Positions 52,112-61,402 are shown, numbered from the stretch's first letter. The stretch is DNA of 64,000 nucleotides from an uncultured Methylibium sp. (GCF_902826655.1 NZ_CADEFR010000001.1:10722-74721); one strand, 5' to 3'. Notes: generated from the letters alone by a model not told the origin. A program made the numbers and translations.

Positions 52112-53436
52112 AGCATCGCCCGTCGCCACGAGCGCGCCGGCACGCCCAGCGAGGTCTCGGCGCGCTCGGCGTGGCGCTGGTGCTGCTGTTCGCAATGACG
52201 ATGGTGGCCTTCTTCGCCAATCGGTCGTTGCTGTTCGAGCAGCGAAGCTCGGCCAACCAGTACCGCTCGGTGCAGGCCTTCGAGGCCGCCGAGGCCGGTC
52301 TCGAGTGGGCCACGGCACGACTCAACGACCCGCGCACGATCGACGCCGCCTGCCGGCCCGTGACCGGCGCCGCCGGCGCGGCGCGTTCGTTCCGCGTTCG
52401 CTACACGCCACTGACGACCGGCCTCGCATTCGCACCCGCTTCGGCAGCGCGACCCGGTTGCAGTCTCGATGCCACCGCGCTGTCGTGCAGTTGCCCCTCC
52501 GACGACTCGGCCCCGTCGCTGCGTGACGACGCGCCCGGCTTCACGGTCGAGTTCTCTGCCGTACGGGGCGACCCGGAGAGCCTGCACATCGTGTCGCGAG
52601 GCTGCAGCGGCCTCGGCACGCAATGCGTGCCGGGCACTGCCCTGGGCCCGGCCGACGCCACGGCCACCGTGCAGGCGGTACTGAAGCTGCGCCCCGCCAT
52701 CCGATCGATCCCTGTCGCCGCCGTCACGGCCGGCGATGCCGTGACGATCAACGGCGCCTTGCGGCTCACGAACGCCGACATCCGCACCCAGGGCTACGTC
52801 GTCCACGCGGGAGGCGCCGTCGACGTCGACACGGCCCGCAGCGTGACGACACTGCCCGGCAGCCCTCCCGCCAATGCCGTGATCGCGCGCGACGAGTCGC
52901 TGGCGCGACTCGCCGCACAGGATGCCGACGGCGCCGCCCTCTTCATCGCGTGGTTCGGCGCCACACCGGCACAGTTCGCGACCACGCCCACGACCTATCG
53001 CATCGCCAGCTGCAGCGGCGCCGGCTGTGGTGTCGCCATGCAGGCAGCCCACGCCGACGGCCACGACAGCTTCGTCGTCGACGGTGATCTGCGGCTCGAT
53101 GCCGCCGGCTGGCCCGGCGGTTCGATCGGCACGCCAGAGCGGCCGGTCATGGTCGTCGTGCGGGGCCGTCTGGCGCTCGAAGGCGGCGTGCCGATGCACG
53201 GGCTGGTCTACATCGACACGTCGGACTCGGTGGCCACCGTCGACGCGCAACTGCACGGCGCGCTGGTCGCGCGCGGCCGACTCACCGCCGGCGGCACCGG
53301 CACGATCCGCCACGACCCGGATGTGCTGGCTCGGCTGCGCACTCGCATCGGCATCCTGGCCCGCCTGCCCGGCAGCTGGCAGGACGCACGCTGCAGCAGC
53401 GACGACCCGGCGCAAGCCTGCAACCCGGGACACTGA
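52108..53436 (+). CDS. PilX-like minor pilin with an enlarged C-terminal domain
   Basis: A 442-aa protein, more than twice the usual PilX length. The leader RHAQRG is followed by LGALGVALVLLFAMTMVAFFANR with no Glu5, as in PilX and GspK proteins. Residues 40-65 (SSANQYRSVQAFEAAEAGLEWATARLND) are the PilX signature. From about 190 on, the sequence becomes repetitive and beta-rich (DAVTINGALRLTNADIRTQG, DGDLRLDAAGWPGGSIG, VVVRGRLALEGGVPMHGLVYI, LHGALVARGRLTAGGTG), suggesting a beta-helix. Ten Cys are present. It could replace PilY1 as a tip protein, but this is speculative. Confidence 0.82.
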   Translation: MKHRPSPRARRHAQRGLGALGVALVLLFAMTMVAFFANRSLLFEQRSSANQYRSVQAFEAAEAGLEWATARLNDPRTIDAACRPVTGAAGAARSFRVRYTPLTTGLAFAPASAARPGCSLDATALSCSCPSDDSAPSLRDDAPGFTVEFSAVRGDPESLHIVSRGCSGLGTQCVPGTALGPADATATVQAVLKLRPAIRSIPVAAVTAGDAVTINGALRLTNADIRTQGYVVHAGGAVDVDTARSVTTLPGSPPANAVIARDESLARLAAQDADGAALFIAWFGATPAQFATTPTTYRIASCSGAGCGVAMQAAHADGHDSFVVDGDLRLDAAGWPGGSIGTPERPVMVVVRGRLALEGGVPMHGLVYIDTSDSVATVDAQLHGALVARGRLTAGGTGTIRHDPDVLARLRTRIGILARLPGSWQDARCSSDDPAQACNPGH

Positions 53437-53437
53437 C

Positions 53438-54499
53438 GTGCGCGCACGCGGCTTCACGCTGATCGAGGCGCTGATCGCGCTGGCGGTCATGTCGATCGGC
53501 ATGCTGGCGCTGACCGGCCTGCACGTCGGCCTGGCCCGGCATGCCGACCTCGCCCGCCAGCGCACCGAGGCCACGCAACTCGCGCAGTCCCGGCTCGAGG
53601 ATCTGCGCAGCTTCGCCCGGGTCGTCGCGGCGTCCGGCCACCCCAGCTACGCCGAGCTCGCCGGCGGCCAGGACCTGCCGACGATCGCCAGCAACACCCG
53701 CTACGAGCGCCACTGGGCCGTCGACGGCGACGCCGACGCCAGCGAGCGGCGCGTCGAGGTCCGCGTCGACTGGACCGACCGCAGCGGCGATGCAGCCAGC
53801 GTGCGCCTCGTGTCGCTGATCGCCCGCAGCGACCCCGCCGACGGCGGCAGCCTCGGCCTGCCGGTGCCGCAGAGCGACCGCTACCTGCGGCCCAGGGAAC
53901 GCGCGCTCGACATCCCGTTCGAGGCGACACGGCTCGAGGGAAGCAACCGCGGCCGCAGCACCCTGCCCTGGCTGGGCGCCAGCGGCGGACACCTGGTCTT
54001 CGACGACGCATCGGGCGCCGTGACGGCGACTTGTGCCGCAGCGCCGGGCAGCGACACCGACATCGCTGCCAGCTGCACCCCCTTGCCGGCCTACCTGCTG
54101 CGCGGCGATCTGCGCGGCGACTGGCTCGCCGCGGTGACCGACATCGTCATCACCGACGCGCAGCACCTGCTGGCGGTGCCCGAGTGCGTCGTCGGGGACG
54201 CCGTCGACCACAACGACGGCCGGACGATCGTCGGCCTGCGCCACTACCGCTGCCTGATGCGCGCCGCCGACCACGACGGCGACCCCGGCACCCCGCGCGC
54301 GTGGTCGGGTCGATCAGCCGTGCTGCCGGCTCCGGCCGCAGGCCGGTCGGTCTGCCGCGACACGCCCGACGCAGCCACCACCGACAACGACTGGCACCCG
54401 GCCGTGTACACGCTCGTGGCCCGGTCGCTGCAGCACCAGAACTTCCTCTTGCTCTCCACCGGCGCCTGCCCCGCCGGCACCGCGCCGCACCAGCCCTGA
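53438..54499 (+). CDS. PilV-like minor pilin with an extra C-terminal domain
   Basis: A 353-aa prepilin, about twice the normal PilV length. The leader RARG is cut before FTLIEALIALAVMSIGMLALTGL, with Glu5. The PilV signature RTEATQLAQSRLEDLRSF follows. From about residue 130 the protein extends into a region unlike usual PilV (LDIPFEATRLEGSNRGRSTLPWLG, YLLRGDLRGDWLAAVTDIVI, DWHPAVYTLVARSLQHQNFLLLS) with six Cys and an acidic DHNDGR / DHDGDPG pair that might bind calcium. Start GTG follows the PilX stop at once. Function of the added domain is unknown. Confidence 0.82.
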   Translation: MRARGFTLIEALIALAVMSIGMLALTGLHVGLARHADLARQRTEATQLAQSRLEDLRSFARVVAASGHPSYAELAGGQDLPTIASNTRYERHWAVDGDADASERRVEVRVDWTDRSGDAASVRLVSLIARSDPADGGSLGLPVPQSDRYLRPRERALDIPFEATRLEGSNRGRSTLPWLGASGGHLVFDDASGAVTATCAAAPGSDTDIAASCTPLPAYLLRGDLRGDWLAAVTDIVITDAQHLLAVPECVVGDAVDHNDGRTIVGLRHYRCLMRAADHDGDPGTPRAWSGRSAVLPAPAAGRSVCRDTPDAATTDNDWHPAVYTLVARSLQHQNFLLLSTGACPAGTAPHQP

Positions 54500-54517
54500 G
54501 CGGTTATCGTCTCGATC

Positions 54518-55636
54518 GTGAACCTCAGCGCTTCCGACGCCTGGGCGCTCGCCTTGCGCCACGCGGCCGATGCCATCGGCCTGAGCGACCCCAACCCACG
54601 GGTCGGCTGCGTGCTGGCCGCGGCCGACGGGCGGCTGATCGCGGTCGGTTCGACGCAGCGCGCCGGCTCGGCCCACGCCGAGCTCATGGCCCTGCAAGCC
54701 GCCGCCGGCCAGGACCTGCAAGGCGCCACGGCCTACGTCACGCTCGAGCCCTGCGCCCACCACGGCCGCACGCCGCCCTGCTGCGATGCGCTGGTCGCGG
54801 CGCGCGTCGGTCGTGTGCTGGTGGCGCTGCAGGATCCGAATCCGCTCGTTGCGGGCCAGGGCATCGCGCGTCTGCGTGCCGCCGGCATCGATGTGACCGT
54901 GCTGCCGGCCGACGATGCCGTGACCATCGCCGCGCGCGAGCTGAACATCGGCTTCCTGTCGCGCATGCAGCGCGGCCGGCCCTGGGTGCGCCTGAAGATC
55001 GCCGCCTCGCTCGACGGGCGCACCGCGCTGGACAACGGCGCCAGCCAGTGGATCACCGGCGAGGCGGCCCGCAGCGACGGGCACGCCTTCCGCAAGCGCG
55101 CCGGCGCCGTACTGACCGGCATCGGCACCGTGCTGGACGACGATCCGAGGCTCGACGTCCGGCAGGTCGAGACCGCCCTGCAGCCCCGGCGCGTGGTCGT
55201 GGACTCGCGACTCGAGATCCCGCTCGACGCGCGGGTGCTGCAGCCGCCCGGCGAGGTGCTGGTCTACGTCGCCGAGACCGGCGACAGCAGCAAGGCGGCG
55301 CAGCTGGCGGACCGTGGTGTCGCCGTCATCGCATGCCCAGGCGCGGACGGCAAGGTCGACCTGGCCGCGATGCTCGACGACCTGGCGCGACGGGGCGTCA
55401 ACGAGCTGCACGTCGAGGCCGGCCACAAGCTCAATGGCTCGCTGGTCCGCGCCGGCCTGGTCGACGAGTTTCTCGTCTACCTGGCCCCGATGCTGCTGGG
55501 CAGCGGCCGCGAGATGGCGCGCTTCGGCCCGCTGGAGCAACTGGCCGACGGCCTGCGCCTCGAGTTCGGCGCCGTCGAGCGCATCGGCCCCGACCTGCGG
55601 CTGATCGCCCGGCCGCCGGGCCGCGCGGCCTTCTGA
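54518..55636 (+). CDS. ribD: bifunctional riboflavin deaminase-reductase RibD
   Basis: RibD deaminates and then reduces the pyrimidine intermediate of riboflavin synthesis. The 372-aa protein has a zinc deaminase domain (1-145) with HAELMAL and PCAHHGRTPPCC, and a reductase domain (150-365) with RPWVRLKIAASLDGRTALDNGASQWITG and DELHVEAG-type NELHVEAGHKLNGSLVRAGLVDEF. It begins at GTG. First gene of a rib cluster; no FMN riboswitch fits in the 18-base gap upstream. Confidence 0.97.
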   Translation: MNLSASDAWALALRHAADAIGLSDPNPRVGCVLAAADGRLIAVGSTQRAGSAHAELMALQAAAGQDLQGATAYVTLEPCAHHGRTPPCCDALVAARVGRVLVALQDPNPLVAGQGIARLRAAGIDVTVLPADDAVTIAARELNIGFLSRMQRGRPWVRLKIAASLDGRTALDNGASQWITGEAARSDGHAFRKRAGAVLTGIGTVLDDDPRLDVRQVETALQPRRVVVDSRLEIPLDARVLQPPGEVLVYVAETGDSSKAAQLADRGVAVIACPGADGKVDLAAMLDDLARRGVNELHVEAGHKLNGSLVRAGLVDEFLVYLAPMLLGSGREMARFGPLEQLADGLRLEFGAVERIGPDLRLIARPPGRAAF

Positions 55637-55671
55637 AGCCGGGGACGCGCGCTCGCGGCGACAATCGCCGC

Positions 55672-56289
55672 ATGTTCACCGGCATCGTCAGCGGCCTCGG
55701 CCGCATCACCGAAGTCGTCGCGCTCGGCGACGGCGCATCGCACGGCAAGCGCCTCGTCGTCGCGGTCCCCCCCGGCTACCTGGCCGACGTGCAGCCGGGC
55801 GACAGCATCGCGCTCAACGGCGCCTGCATGACCGTCACGGCCTTCGGTGCGGACGGCGGCTGGTTCTCGGTCGACGTGTCGGCCGAGAGCCTGGACAAGA
55901 CCGCAGGCCTCGCCTCGCCCGGACCCGTCAACCTCGAGAAGGCCCTGCGCGCCCACGACCGTCTCGGCGGCCATCTGGTCAGCGGCCATGTCGACGGCCT
56001 CGGCACGGTCACGCACTTCGCGGCCGTCGGCGAATCCTGGGAGCTGCGCATCGCGGCGCCGCGCGCGCTGGGCCGCTACCTCGCCTACAAGGGATCGATC
56101 ACCGTCAACGGCGTCAGCCTCACGGTCAACCGGGTCAGCGACAGCGCGGACGCCACCGAGATCAGCATCAACCTGATCCCGCACACGCTGCAGCACACGA
56201 CGCTGGGGCTGCTGGCGACCGGCGCGCGCGTCAACCTGGAGATCGACCTGATCGCGCGCTACGTCGAGCGCATGCTGGGCGAGAAGTAA
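55672..56289 (+). CDS. ribE: riboflavin synthase alpha subunit
   Basis: Riboflavin synthase dismutates two molecules of 6,7-dimethyl-8-ribityllumazine. The 205-aa protein has two lumazine-binding barrel repeats (MFTGIVSGLGRITEVV with SIALNGACMTVT; GGHLVSGHVDGLGTVTH with SITVNGVSLTVNRVS). The NLEIDLIARYVERML end is conserved. It lies 35 bases after ribD and 58 before the ribB gene, in the usual betaproteobacterial order. Confidence 0.97.
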   Translation: MFTGIVSGLGRITEVVALGDGASHGKRLVVAVPPGYLADVQPGDSIALNGACMTVTAFGADGGWFSVDVSAESLDKTAGLASPGPVNLEKALRAHDRLGGHLVSGHVDGLGTVTHFAAVGESWELRIAAPRALGRYLAYKGSITVNGVSLTVNRVSDSADATEISINLIPHTLQHTTLGLLATGARVNLEIDLIARYVERMLGEK

Positions 56290-56347
56290 GCCGCATCGCC
56301 TCCTGCGGCGCGGGGCGTCGGCCAGGGGCGCCACCTACAATCGCGCC

Positions 56348-57457
56348 ATGGCCATCTCCCCTGTTCCCGAGCTGATTGCAGAGCTCGCCGCCGGCCGCAT
56401 GGTGATCCTCGTCGACGAGGAAGACCGCGAGAACGAAGGCGATCTCGTGCTCGCGGCCGACCACGTGACGCCCGAGGCCGTCAACTTCATGGCACGTTTC
56501 GGCCGCGGCCTGATCTGCCTGACCCTCACGCGCGATCGCTGCGAGCGCCTCCAGCTGCCGCCGATGGCCGCGCGCAACGGCACCCAGCACGGCACGGCCT
56601 TCACGGTATCGATCGAAGCCGCGACCGGTGTCACCACCGGCATCTCGGCCGCCGACCGCGCGCGCACGGTGCAGGCGGCCGTCGCCCGCGACGCCAAGCC
56701 CAGCGACCTGGTCCAGCCGGGCCACATCTTCCCCTTGCAGGCCCAGGACGGCGGCGTGCTGATGCGCGCCGGGCACACCGAGGCCGGCTGCGACCTCGCG
56801 TTGATGGCGGGGCTGACGCCCGCCGCCGTGATCTGCGAGATCATGAAGGACGACGGCAGCATGGCGCGCCTCCCGGACCTCGAGGTCTTCGCGCGCGAGC
56901 ACGGCCTCAAGATCGGCACCATCGCCGACCTGATCGAATACCGCAGCCGCAACGAGACGCTGATCACGCGGGTCGCCGGGCGGCCGCTGGTCACGCCGCA
57001 AGGCCCCTTCGACTGCCACGCCTTCCGCGACCGCTCGGGCGGCCTGCATCTGGCGCTGTCGGTCGGCCGCTGGAAGCCCGACGACGAAGTGCTGGTGCGC
57101 GTGCACGAGCCGCTGTCGGTGCTGGACCTGCTGGACGCCGGCCGCTGCGGGCACTCGTGGCCGCTGCCCAAGGCCCTGGCCGCGCTGCGCGCCGCCGAGC
57201 GCGGCGTCGCCGTGCTGCTCAATTGCGGCGAAGCCGGCGAGGGCCTGCTGCAGCAGCTCACCGCCGACGGCAACGCGACCGCGGCGTCGGGCAAGGCCTC
57301 GCGCGGCCCCATGATGGACCTGCGCACCTACGGCGTCGGCGCTCAGATCCTGCGCGAGCTCGGCGTGCATCGCATGAAGCTGCTCGGCAGCCCGCGCCGC
57401 ATGCCCAGCATGGCCGGCTACGGGCTCGAGGTCACCGGCTTCGTCGCTGCCGAATGA
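56348..57457 (+). CDS. ribB: 3,4-dihydroxy-2-butanone-4-phosphate synthase with degenerate GTP cyclohydrolase II domain (RibBX type)
   Basis: The N-terminal half (1-205) is a complete DHBP synthase: [76 protein letters not shown]. The C-terminal half (about 210-369) aligns to GTP cyclohydrolase II ([33 protein letters not shown]) but lacks the CxxGD...RCDCG zinc site and catalytic residues, reading [19 protein letters not shown] instead. Such RibBX hybrids in other proteobacteria lack GTP cyclohydrolase activity. A separate ribA elsewhere in the genome is then expected. Confidence 0.92.
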   Translation: MAISPVPELIAELAAGRMVILVDEEDRENEGDLVLAADHVTPEAVNFMARFGRGLICLTLTRDRCERLQLPPMAARNGTQHGTAFTVSIEAATGVTTGISAADRARTVQAAVARDAKPSDLVQPGHIFPLQAQDGGVLMRAGHTEAGCDLALMAGLTPAAVICEIMKDDGSMARLPDLEVFAREHGLKIGTIADLIEYRSRNETLITRVAGRPLVTPQGPFDCHAFRDRSGGLHLALSVGRWKPDDEVLVRVHEPLSVLDLLDAGRCGHSWPLPKALAALRAAERGVAVLLNCGEAGEGLLQQLTADGNATAASGKASRGPMMDLRTYGVGAQILRELGVHRMKLLGSPRRMPSMAGYGLEVTGFVAAE

Positions 57458-57481
57458 ACACTTCCCTGGAACGAGGCTGAG

Positions 57482-57964
57482 ATGCAAGGCGCTGATCCCG
57501 GCACGACGATCTTCGGCAACACGGTGGCCGAGCTGGAAGGCGACAGCCTGCGCATCGGCATCGTGCAGGCGCGCTTCAACGCCGCCATCACCGACCGCAT
57601 CGCCCAGGCCTGCCTGGCCGAGCTCGAGGAGCTGGGTGTCGCCGCCAAGTACATCGAACACGTCTCGGTGCCCGGCGCGCTGGAAGTGCCGATCGCGCTG
57701 CAGGCCATGGCACGGCGCCAGGACTTCGACGCACTCGTGGCGATCGGCTGCGTGATCCGCGGCGAGACTTACCACTTCGAACTGGTGGCCAACGAGAGCG
57801 GCGCCGGCGTGACCCGCGTCTCGCTCGACCACGAGACGCCGATCGCCAACGCCATCCTTACGGTCGATACCGAGGCCCAGGCCTGGGCGCGCGTCGACGA
57901 GAAAGGCCGCGACGCCGCGCGCGTGGTGGTCGAGATGGCCAACCTGATGGAAGAGATCTCTTGA
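57482..57964 (+). CDS. ribH: lumazine synthase
   Basis: RibH condenses the pyrimidine and DHBP to 6,7-dimethyl-8-ribityllumazine and forms an icosahedral or decameric particle. The 160-aa protein has [64 protein letters not shown] and [17 protein letters not shown], all family signatures. The His in TYHFE is catalytic. Its stop overlaps the nusB TTG start by 4 bases (TTGA), an established ribH-nusB linkage. Confidence 0.98.
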   Translation: MQGADPGTTIFGNTVAELEGDSLRIGIVQARFNAAITDRIAQACLAELEELGVAAKYIEHVSVPGALEVPIALQAMARRQDFDALVAIGCVIRGETYHFELVANESGAGVTRVSLDHETPIANAILTVDTEAQAWARVDEKGRDAARVVVEMANLMEEIS

Positions 57965-58458
57965 CCGAAGCCGATCCCTCCGCCGCGCCGCGGACCAAGC
58001 CGGCCGGTCGCAAGCCCGCCGCCAAGTCGGCGCGCCGCCGCTCGCGCGAGTTTGCGCTGCAAGGCCTCTACCAGTGGCTGATCGCCGGCAGCGAGGCGGC
58101 GGAGATCGATGCCCACGTGCGCGAGCTCGACGGCTTCAAGCAGGCCGATTCGGCCCACTTCGACGCGCTGCTGCACGGCTGCCTGGCCGAGGCCGCCACG
58201 CTGGATGCGGTGCTGGCCCGGCACGTCGACCGCAAGACCACCGAGCTGTCGCCGATCGAGCACGGCGTGCTGATGATCGGTGCCTACGAGCTGAAGAACT
58301 GCATCGACATCCCCTACCGCGTCGCGATCAACGAGGCGGTCGAGCTGGCCAAGAGCTTCGGCGGCACCGACGGCCACAAGTACGTCAACGGCGTGCTCGA
58401 CAAGGCCGCCGCCGAGTTGCGGCCGGTCGAGGTGGCGGCGCGGCGCGGTCAGGCCTGA
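57961..58458 (+). CDS. nusB: transcription antitermination factor NusB
   Basis: NusB binds boxA RNA with S10 for antitermination on rRNA operons. The 165-aa protein has a basic, low-complexity N-terminus ([26 protein letters not shown]) and the helical core with [63 protein letters not shown]. The start is TTG inside the end of ribH; no ATG is available in frame. The C-terminal tail RRGQA is unstructured. Confidence 0.97.
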   Translation: MTEADPSAAPRTKPAGRKPAAKSARRRSREFALQGLYQWLIAGSEAAEIDAHVRELDGFKQADSAHFDALLHGCLAEAATLDAVLARHVDRKTTELSPIEHGVLMIGAYELKNCIDIPYRVAINEAVELAKSFGGTDGHKYVNGVLDKAAAELRPVEVAARRGQA

Positions 58459-58482
58459 GACGGCTGGCGACCGGCGCCGGCT

Positions 58483-59622
58483 CTACTCGCAGACGCCGGT
58501 ACCGAGCACGTCCTTGGCGACGGTCGCGAAGGCCGCCTGCATCACTTCGAGCTCGACGTCGGGACGACTGCGTCCCGACTCGGCCGGCTCGCTGTACTCC
58601 AGCGCCCGCAGCTTGCTCTGGATCGCCCCCGAGCGAGGCTGGGCCTCGACATTGAGCTGGATCGAGTGCCGGCGCAGGACCCGTGGGGTCGTGGACAGCG
58701 ACTGTCGCAGGCTGTCCTCGCAGAACTTGATCGCCGAGTTGGACTTGCGGAACAGGATGTTCGTCTTGCAGCCCTGCAGACTGGTCTGCAGTTCGGCGTA
58801 CTTGGGGTTCTCGACATTGCTCTGACCCCAGTCGATGACCTGAGCCCGGATGTTGCAGCGAGCCTGCGGGTCGCCGGCCGGGACGACCGGGCGGCGCGCT
58901 TTCTCGGTCAGCCAGGACGCGACGTAGGTGGTCCAGTTCGGATGGCGCTGACCGCGCCACGAGACGCCGTCGAAGGCCACCGGCGCATTGCCGGCAGCAC
59001 CGCGGAAGCGTTCGCCCACCAGGCGGTCGATGACATCGAATCGCACCACTTCGACCCGGTCGATCGCCGTGTCGACCAGCTTGACCATGCCCGCCGGGCG
59101 ATCGCCGAGCCGCACGAGGCTGCCGCTGTCGGACTCGCGGATCTCCATGCGGTCGACGCGAGCCAGGCTCAGCGTGCTGTCGGTGCCGCCCGCCCAGCGC
59201 AGGCCGATGATCGACTCGCGGCCGTTCGGGTAGTGCCGCACGGCGTCTAGCTGGACGCGGCTGTTCCAGCTGGCCGAGGCCATCCAGCTCGTGTCGGGCC
59301 AGCGCTGGTTGCACGCGACCGCGAAGCCGGGCTGCAGCGTGACCAGCGCCACGTCGTACTGCGGATTCGAGTAGCTCACCTGTCCCGTTGCGCGACCGCC
59401 GGTGCGGTCCAGCACGACGATCTCGCTGCCGTCGTCCCGCGTGACGTGGGCCGCCGTCAGCACCACGCACACGTCGCCGCGGCGGAACGCCGTGCCGGCC
59501 CCCGCCGTCGTGCCCTGCCGCAGCTCGACGGGCTGCGCGTGCGCCATCGAACAGGCCGCGACGAACCCCACGATGCCCCACACGCAGCGGCGTGCCGACT
59601 TGCCATCGATGTCCCCGTTCAC
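58483..59622 (-). CDS. exported trypsin-like serine peptidase homologue
   Basis: An exported protein of 379 aa with a trypsin-like fold and a C-terminal domain of unknown type. The signal (VWGIVGFVAACSMAHAQ) is cut near residue 30. The catalytic triad looks intact: His59 in VLTAAHVT, Asp90 in QYDVALVTL and Ser166 in ESDSGSLV, where the usual GDSGGP is altered to SDSGS. The C-terminal 150 residues are Cys-containing and unrecognised (NWTTYVASWLTEKARR, SNVENPKYAELQTSLQGCKTN, QAAFATVAKDVLGTGVCE). GTG is chosen as start for its AAAGG site; an upstream ATG adds 5 residues. Last gene of a three-gene operon of exported proteins. Confidence 0.75.
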   Translation of the reverse strand: MNGDIDGKSARRCVWGIVGFVAACSMAHAQPVELRQGTTAGAGTAFRRGDVCVVLTAAHVTRDDGSEIVVLDRTGGRATGQVSYSNPQYDVALVTLQPGFAVACNQRWPDTSWMASASWNSRVQLDAVRHYPNGRESIIGLRWAGGTDSTLSLARVDRMEIRESDSGSLVRLGDRPAGMVKLVDTAIDRVEVVRFDVIDRLVGERFRGAAGNAPVAFDGVSWRGQRHPNWTTYVASWLTEKARRPVVPAGDPQARCNIRAQVIDWGQSNVENPKYAELQTSLQGCKTNILFRKSNSAIKFCEDSLRQSLSTTPRVLRRHSIQLNVEAQPRSGAIQSKLRALEYSEPAESGRSRPDVELEVMQAAFATVAKDVLGTGVCE

Positions 59623-59657
59623 GCCATCACCTTTCATGAAGAGAAACACGGCCGTGC

Positions 59658-60653
59658 TCACTCGGCTCGATCGCCGGGGCCTGCCCGCGCCCCGAAGACC
59701 GGCACGACGCATACGAGCGTGGCCAGGGTCGCCACCACCGAAGCGAAGATCTGGACCCAGGGCGTCGTGTAGAACTGCACCCAGCGCGTGACGCCAACCG
59801 TCCGCTGTGCCGCCCCCTGCTCGCGAACGCCGATGGCGGCGCCCTTGACGATCAGCAGCACATCGAAAGTCGGCGCACCGGCGGCCTCGCCGTCGCCGCC
59901 CTCGCCGCGGGCCAGCTGGACGAAGCCCTGCACGTCCGAGTTCGAGCGCGTCACGCAGTCCGCCAGCGTGCCGGCCGACTCGTCCAGGCAGGCGTGGGTG
60001 TCGACCATGCTGCCGGGATCGAACGCCTCCTCGTAGACCAGCCGCCGCTGGCCGGTGCCGGGGTCCGGCGTGCGCGCCTGCAGCTGACCGGACGCCAGCA
60101 TGGGCATCGCCAGGGCGGTGCCGAGGCCCGCGCCGAACTGCAACTCGGCCCCGATCTGGATGCGTCCCTTCACCAGCCAGGGCGGCACCGGACCTCGCCC
60201 GGCGGCCGGCACCGACTCGTAGGCATAGCCCTCGCTCGACAGCGGCAGCGCCGCCTGCTCGGTCACCACCGTCACGAAGTCGGGCGCCGGCGCGCAGCCG
60301 AGCGTGTCCGACCGGTCGAAGGCCATGGTCCAGCGGCCGTCGTCACGGGCCGTGATGCTGGCGCGAGCGCCGCCGAGCATCCTGACCGTGACGAACTTCG
60401 GCGGTGCGGTCGCGGGTCGGTCCGCCACCGGCTGCGCGACGATGTGCCCTTCCGGCAGATCCCAGGTGAGGCCCTTGCCGTCGCACGGGACCTCCAGCAC
60501 CAGCGCTTGCGTCCTGGCCCGCACCGAGAACGTCGAATCGGCCGACAGGCCGGACGCACCCCACAGGGAGAACAGGTAGGCGCCTCCGCACACGACGGCC
60601 AGACGCGCGAGCGCCGGCAGCTGATTCCACAGGCCGAGGGCAGTCGACAGCAC
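59658..60653 (-). CDS. uncharacterised membrane protein of the trypsin-like operon
   Basis: A 331-aa protein with a transmembrane helix near residue 15-35 (ALARLAVVCGGAYLFSLWG) and a second near 292-318 (TTPWVQIFASVVATLATLVCVVPVFG), leaving a large periplasmic domain between. The domain is beta-rich (ASITARDDGRWTMAF, GRIQIGAELQFGAGLGTALAMP, FDVLLIVKGAAIGVRE) with Cys pairs (VPCDGKG, TLGCAPA, HACLDE, ADCVTR). No family is recognised. It lies 23 bases after the secreted-protein gene and 35 before the trypsin-like gene, so the three are one operon and probably one membrane system. Confidence 0.7.
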   Translation of the reverse strand: MLSTALGLWNQLPALARLAVVCGGAYLFSLWGASGLSADSTFSVRARTQALVLEVPCDGKGLTWDLPEGHIVAQPVADRPATAPPKFVTVRMLGGARASITARDDGRWTMAFDRSDTLGCAPAPDFVTVVTEQAALPLSSEGYAYESVPAAGRGPVPPWLVKGRIQIGAELQFGAGLGTALAMPMLASGQLQARTPDPGTGQRRLVYEEAFDPGSMVDTHACLDESAGTLADCVTRSNSDVQGFVQLARGEGGDGEAAGAPTFDVLLIVKGAAIGVREQGAAQRTVGVTRWVQFYTTPWVQIFASVVATLATLVCVVPVFGARAGPGDRAE

Positions 60654-60676
60654 GGCTCAGCTCGCGAAGGCGGGCT

Positions 60677-61402
60677 TCAAAGCCGCAACTCCACCACCTG
60701 GGACTCGGTCGAGAAGCCGTCGCGACGCAGCAGCGTCGCGCGGCGCTGGCCGCCGTCGAGTACCTCCATCTGGCTCACGTCGATCTCGCAGATCGCATCG
60801 AACCGCACCACCGACGCCTGGGTCACCTTCCGGCACCTGGCGGCCTCGGTGCCGGGTCGACCCCGGATCTGGACCTCCGCCCGCCGGCTGTTGACGTGCA
60901 ACCTGACCGTGCCCTGGCCGCCGGCCACGTCGGGGCGGCCCCAGCTGGCCAGCAAGGGCCGCAGCGCCAGCGTCCCTTCGGCCGACACCAGACGGACGGC
61001 GATGGCCAGCTCGTCCACGGGCACCTCGGCGGGGCGCTGGCTGCGGCGGTCTTCCGGCAACAGGTTCAAGGTGACCCACCCGGTCTCCGCGGAACCCAGG
61101 AACAGCCCGGAGCCGTGAAAGCGCCCGTCGGGCGTATCGATCTCGACGCGCAGCTGTCCGCCCTGGACGCGCTCGGACAGCAGCACGTTGAGTTGCCGGC
61201 CCGGGGCGCCACCGGCCAGACTCACGCCGACGACCATCGCGCCGCCGACCGGGCGCTTCGGATTCACGACCTCGCGATAGCCGTGGCCGGGCACCTCGGT
61301 GAACTGCGCGCGTGCCGGCTGCCAGGCGCACAGGCCGCACAGCAGCACACCGATCAGCCACTCCGACCGCCGCCCGCCGCATCGGCCCGCCTGCAAGCCC
61401 AT
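60677..61402 (-). CDS. uncharacterised secreted protein of the trypsin-like operon
   Basis: A 241-aa exported protein. The signal peptide (EWLIGVLLCGLCAWQPARA) is cut near residue 32. The mature part is beta-rich (GGAMVVGVSLAGGAPGRQLNVLLSE, QLRVEIDTPDGRFHGSGLFLGSAETGWVTLNLLPE, TVRLHVNSRRAEVQIRG) and ends with a region echoed in its partner (VTQASVVRFDAICEIDVSQMEVLDGG), similar in wording to VEVVRFDVIDRLV of the trypsin-like protein. First gene of the operon, divergent from an aminotransferase gene. No family is recognised. Confidence 0.7.
   Translation of the reverse strand: MGLQAGRCGGRRSEWLIGVLLCGLCAWQPARAQFTEVPGHGYREVVNPKRPVGGAMVVGVSLAGGAPGRQLNVLLSERVQGGQLRVEIDTPDGRFHGSGLFLGSAETGWVTLNLLPEDRRSQRPAEVPVDELAIAVRLVSAEGTLALRPLLASWGRPDVAGGQGTVRLHVNSRRAEVQIRGRPGTEAARCRKVTQASVVRFDAICEIDVSQMEVLDGGQRRATLLRRDGFSTESQVVELRL

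Noticed and set aside
54500-56347. FMN riboswitch in the rib cluster
   Set aside because: Gaps before ribD (18 bases), ribE (35) and ribB (58) are too short for an RFN element.
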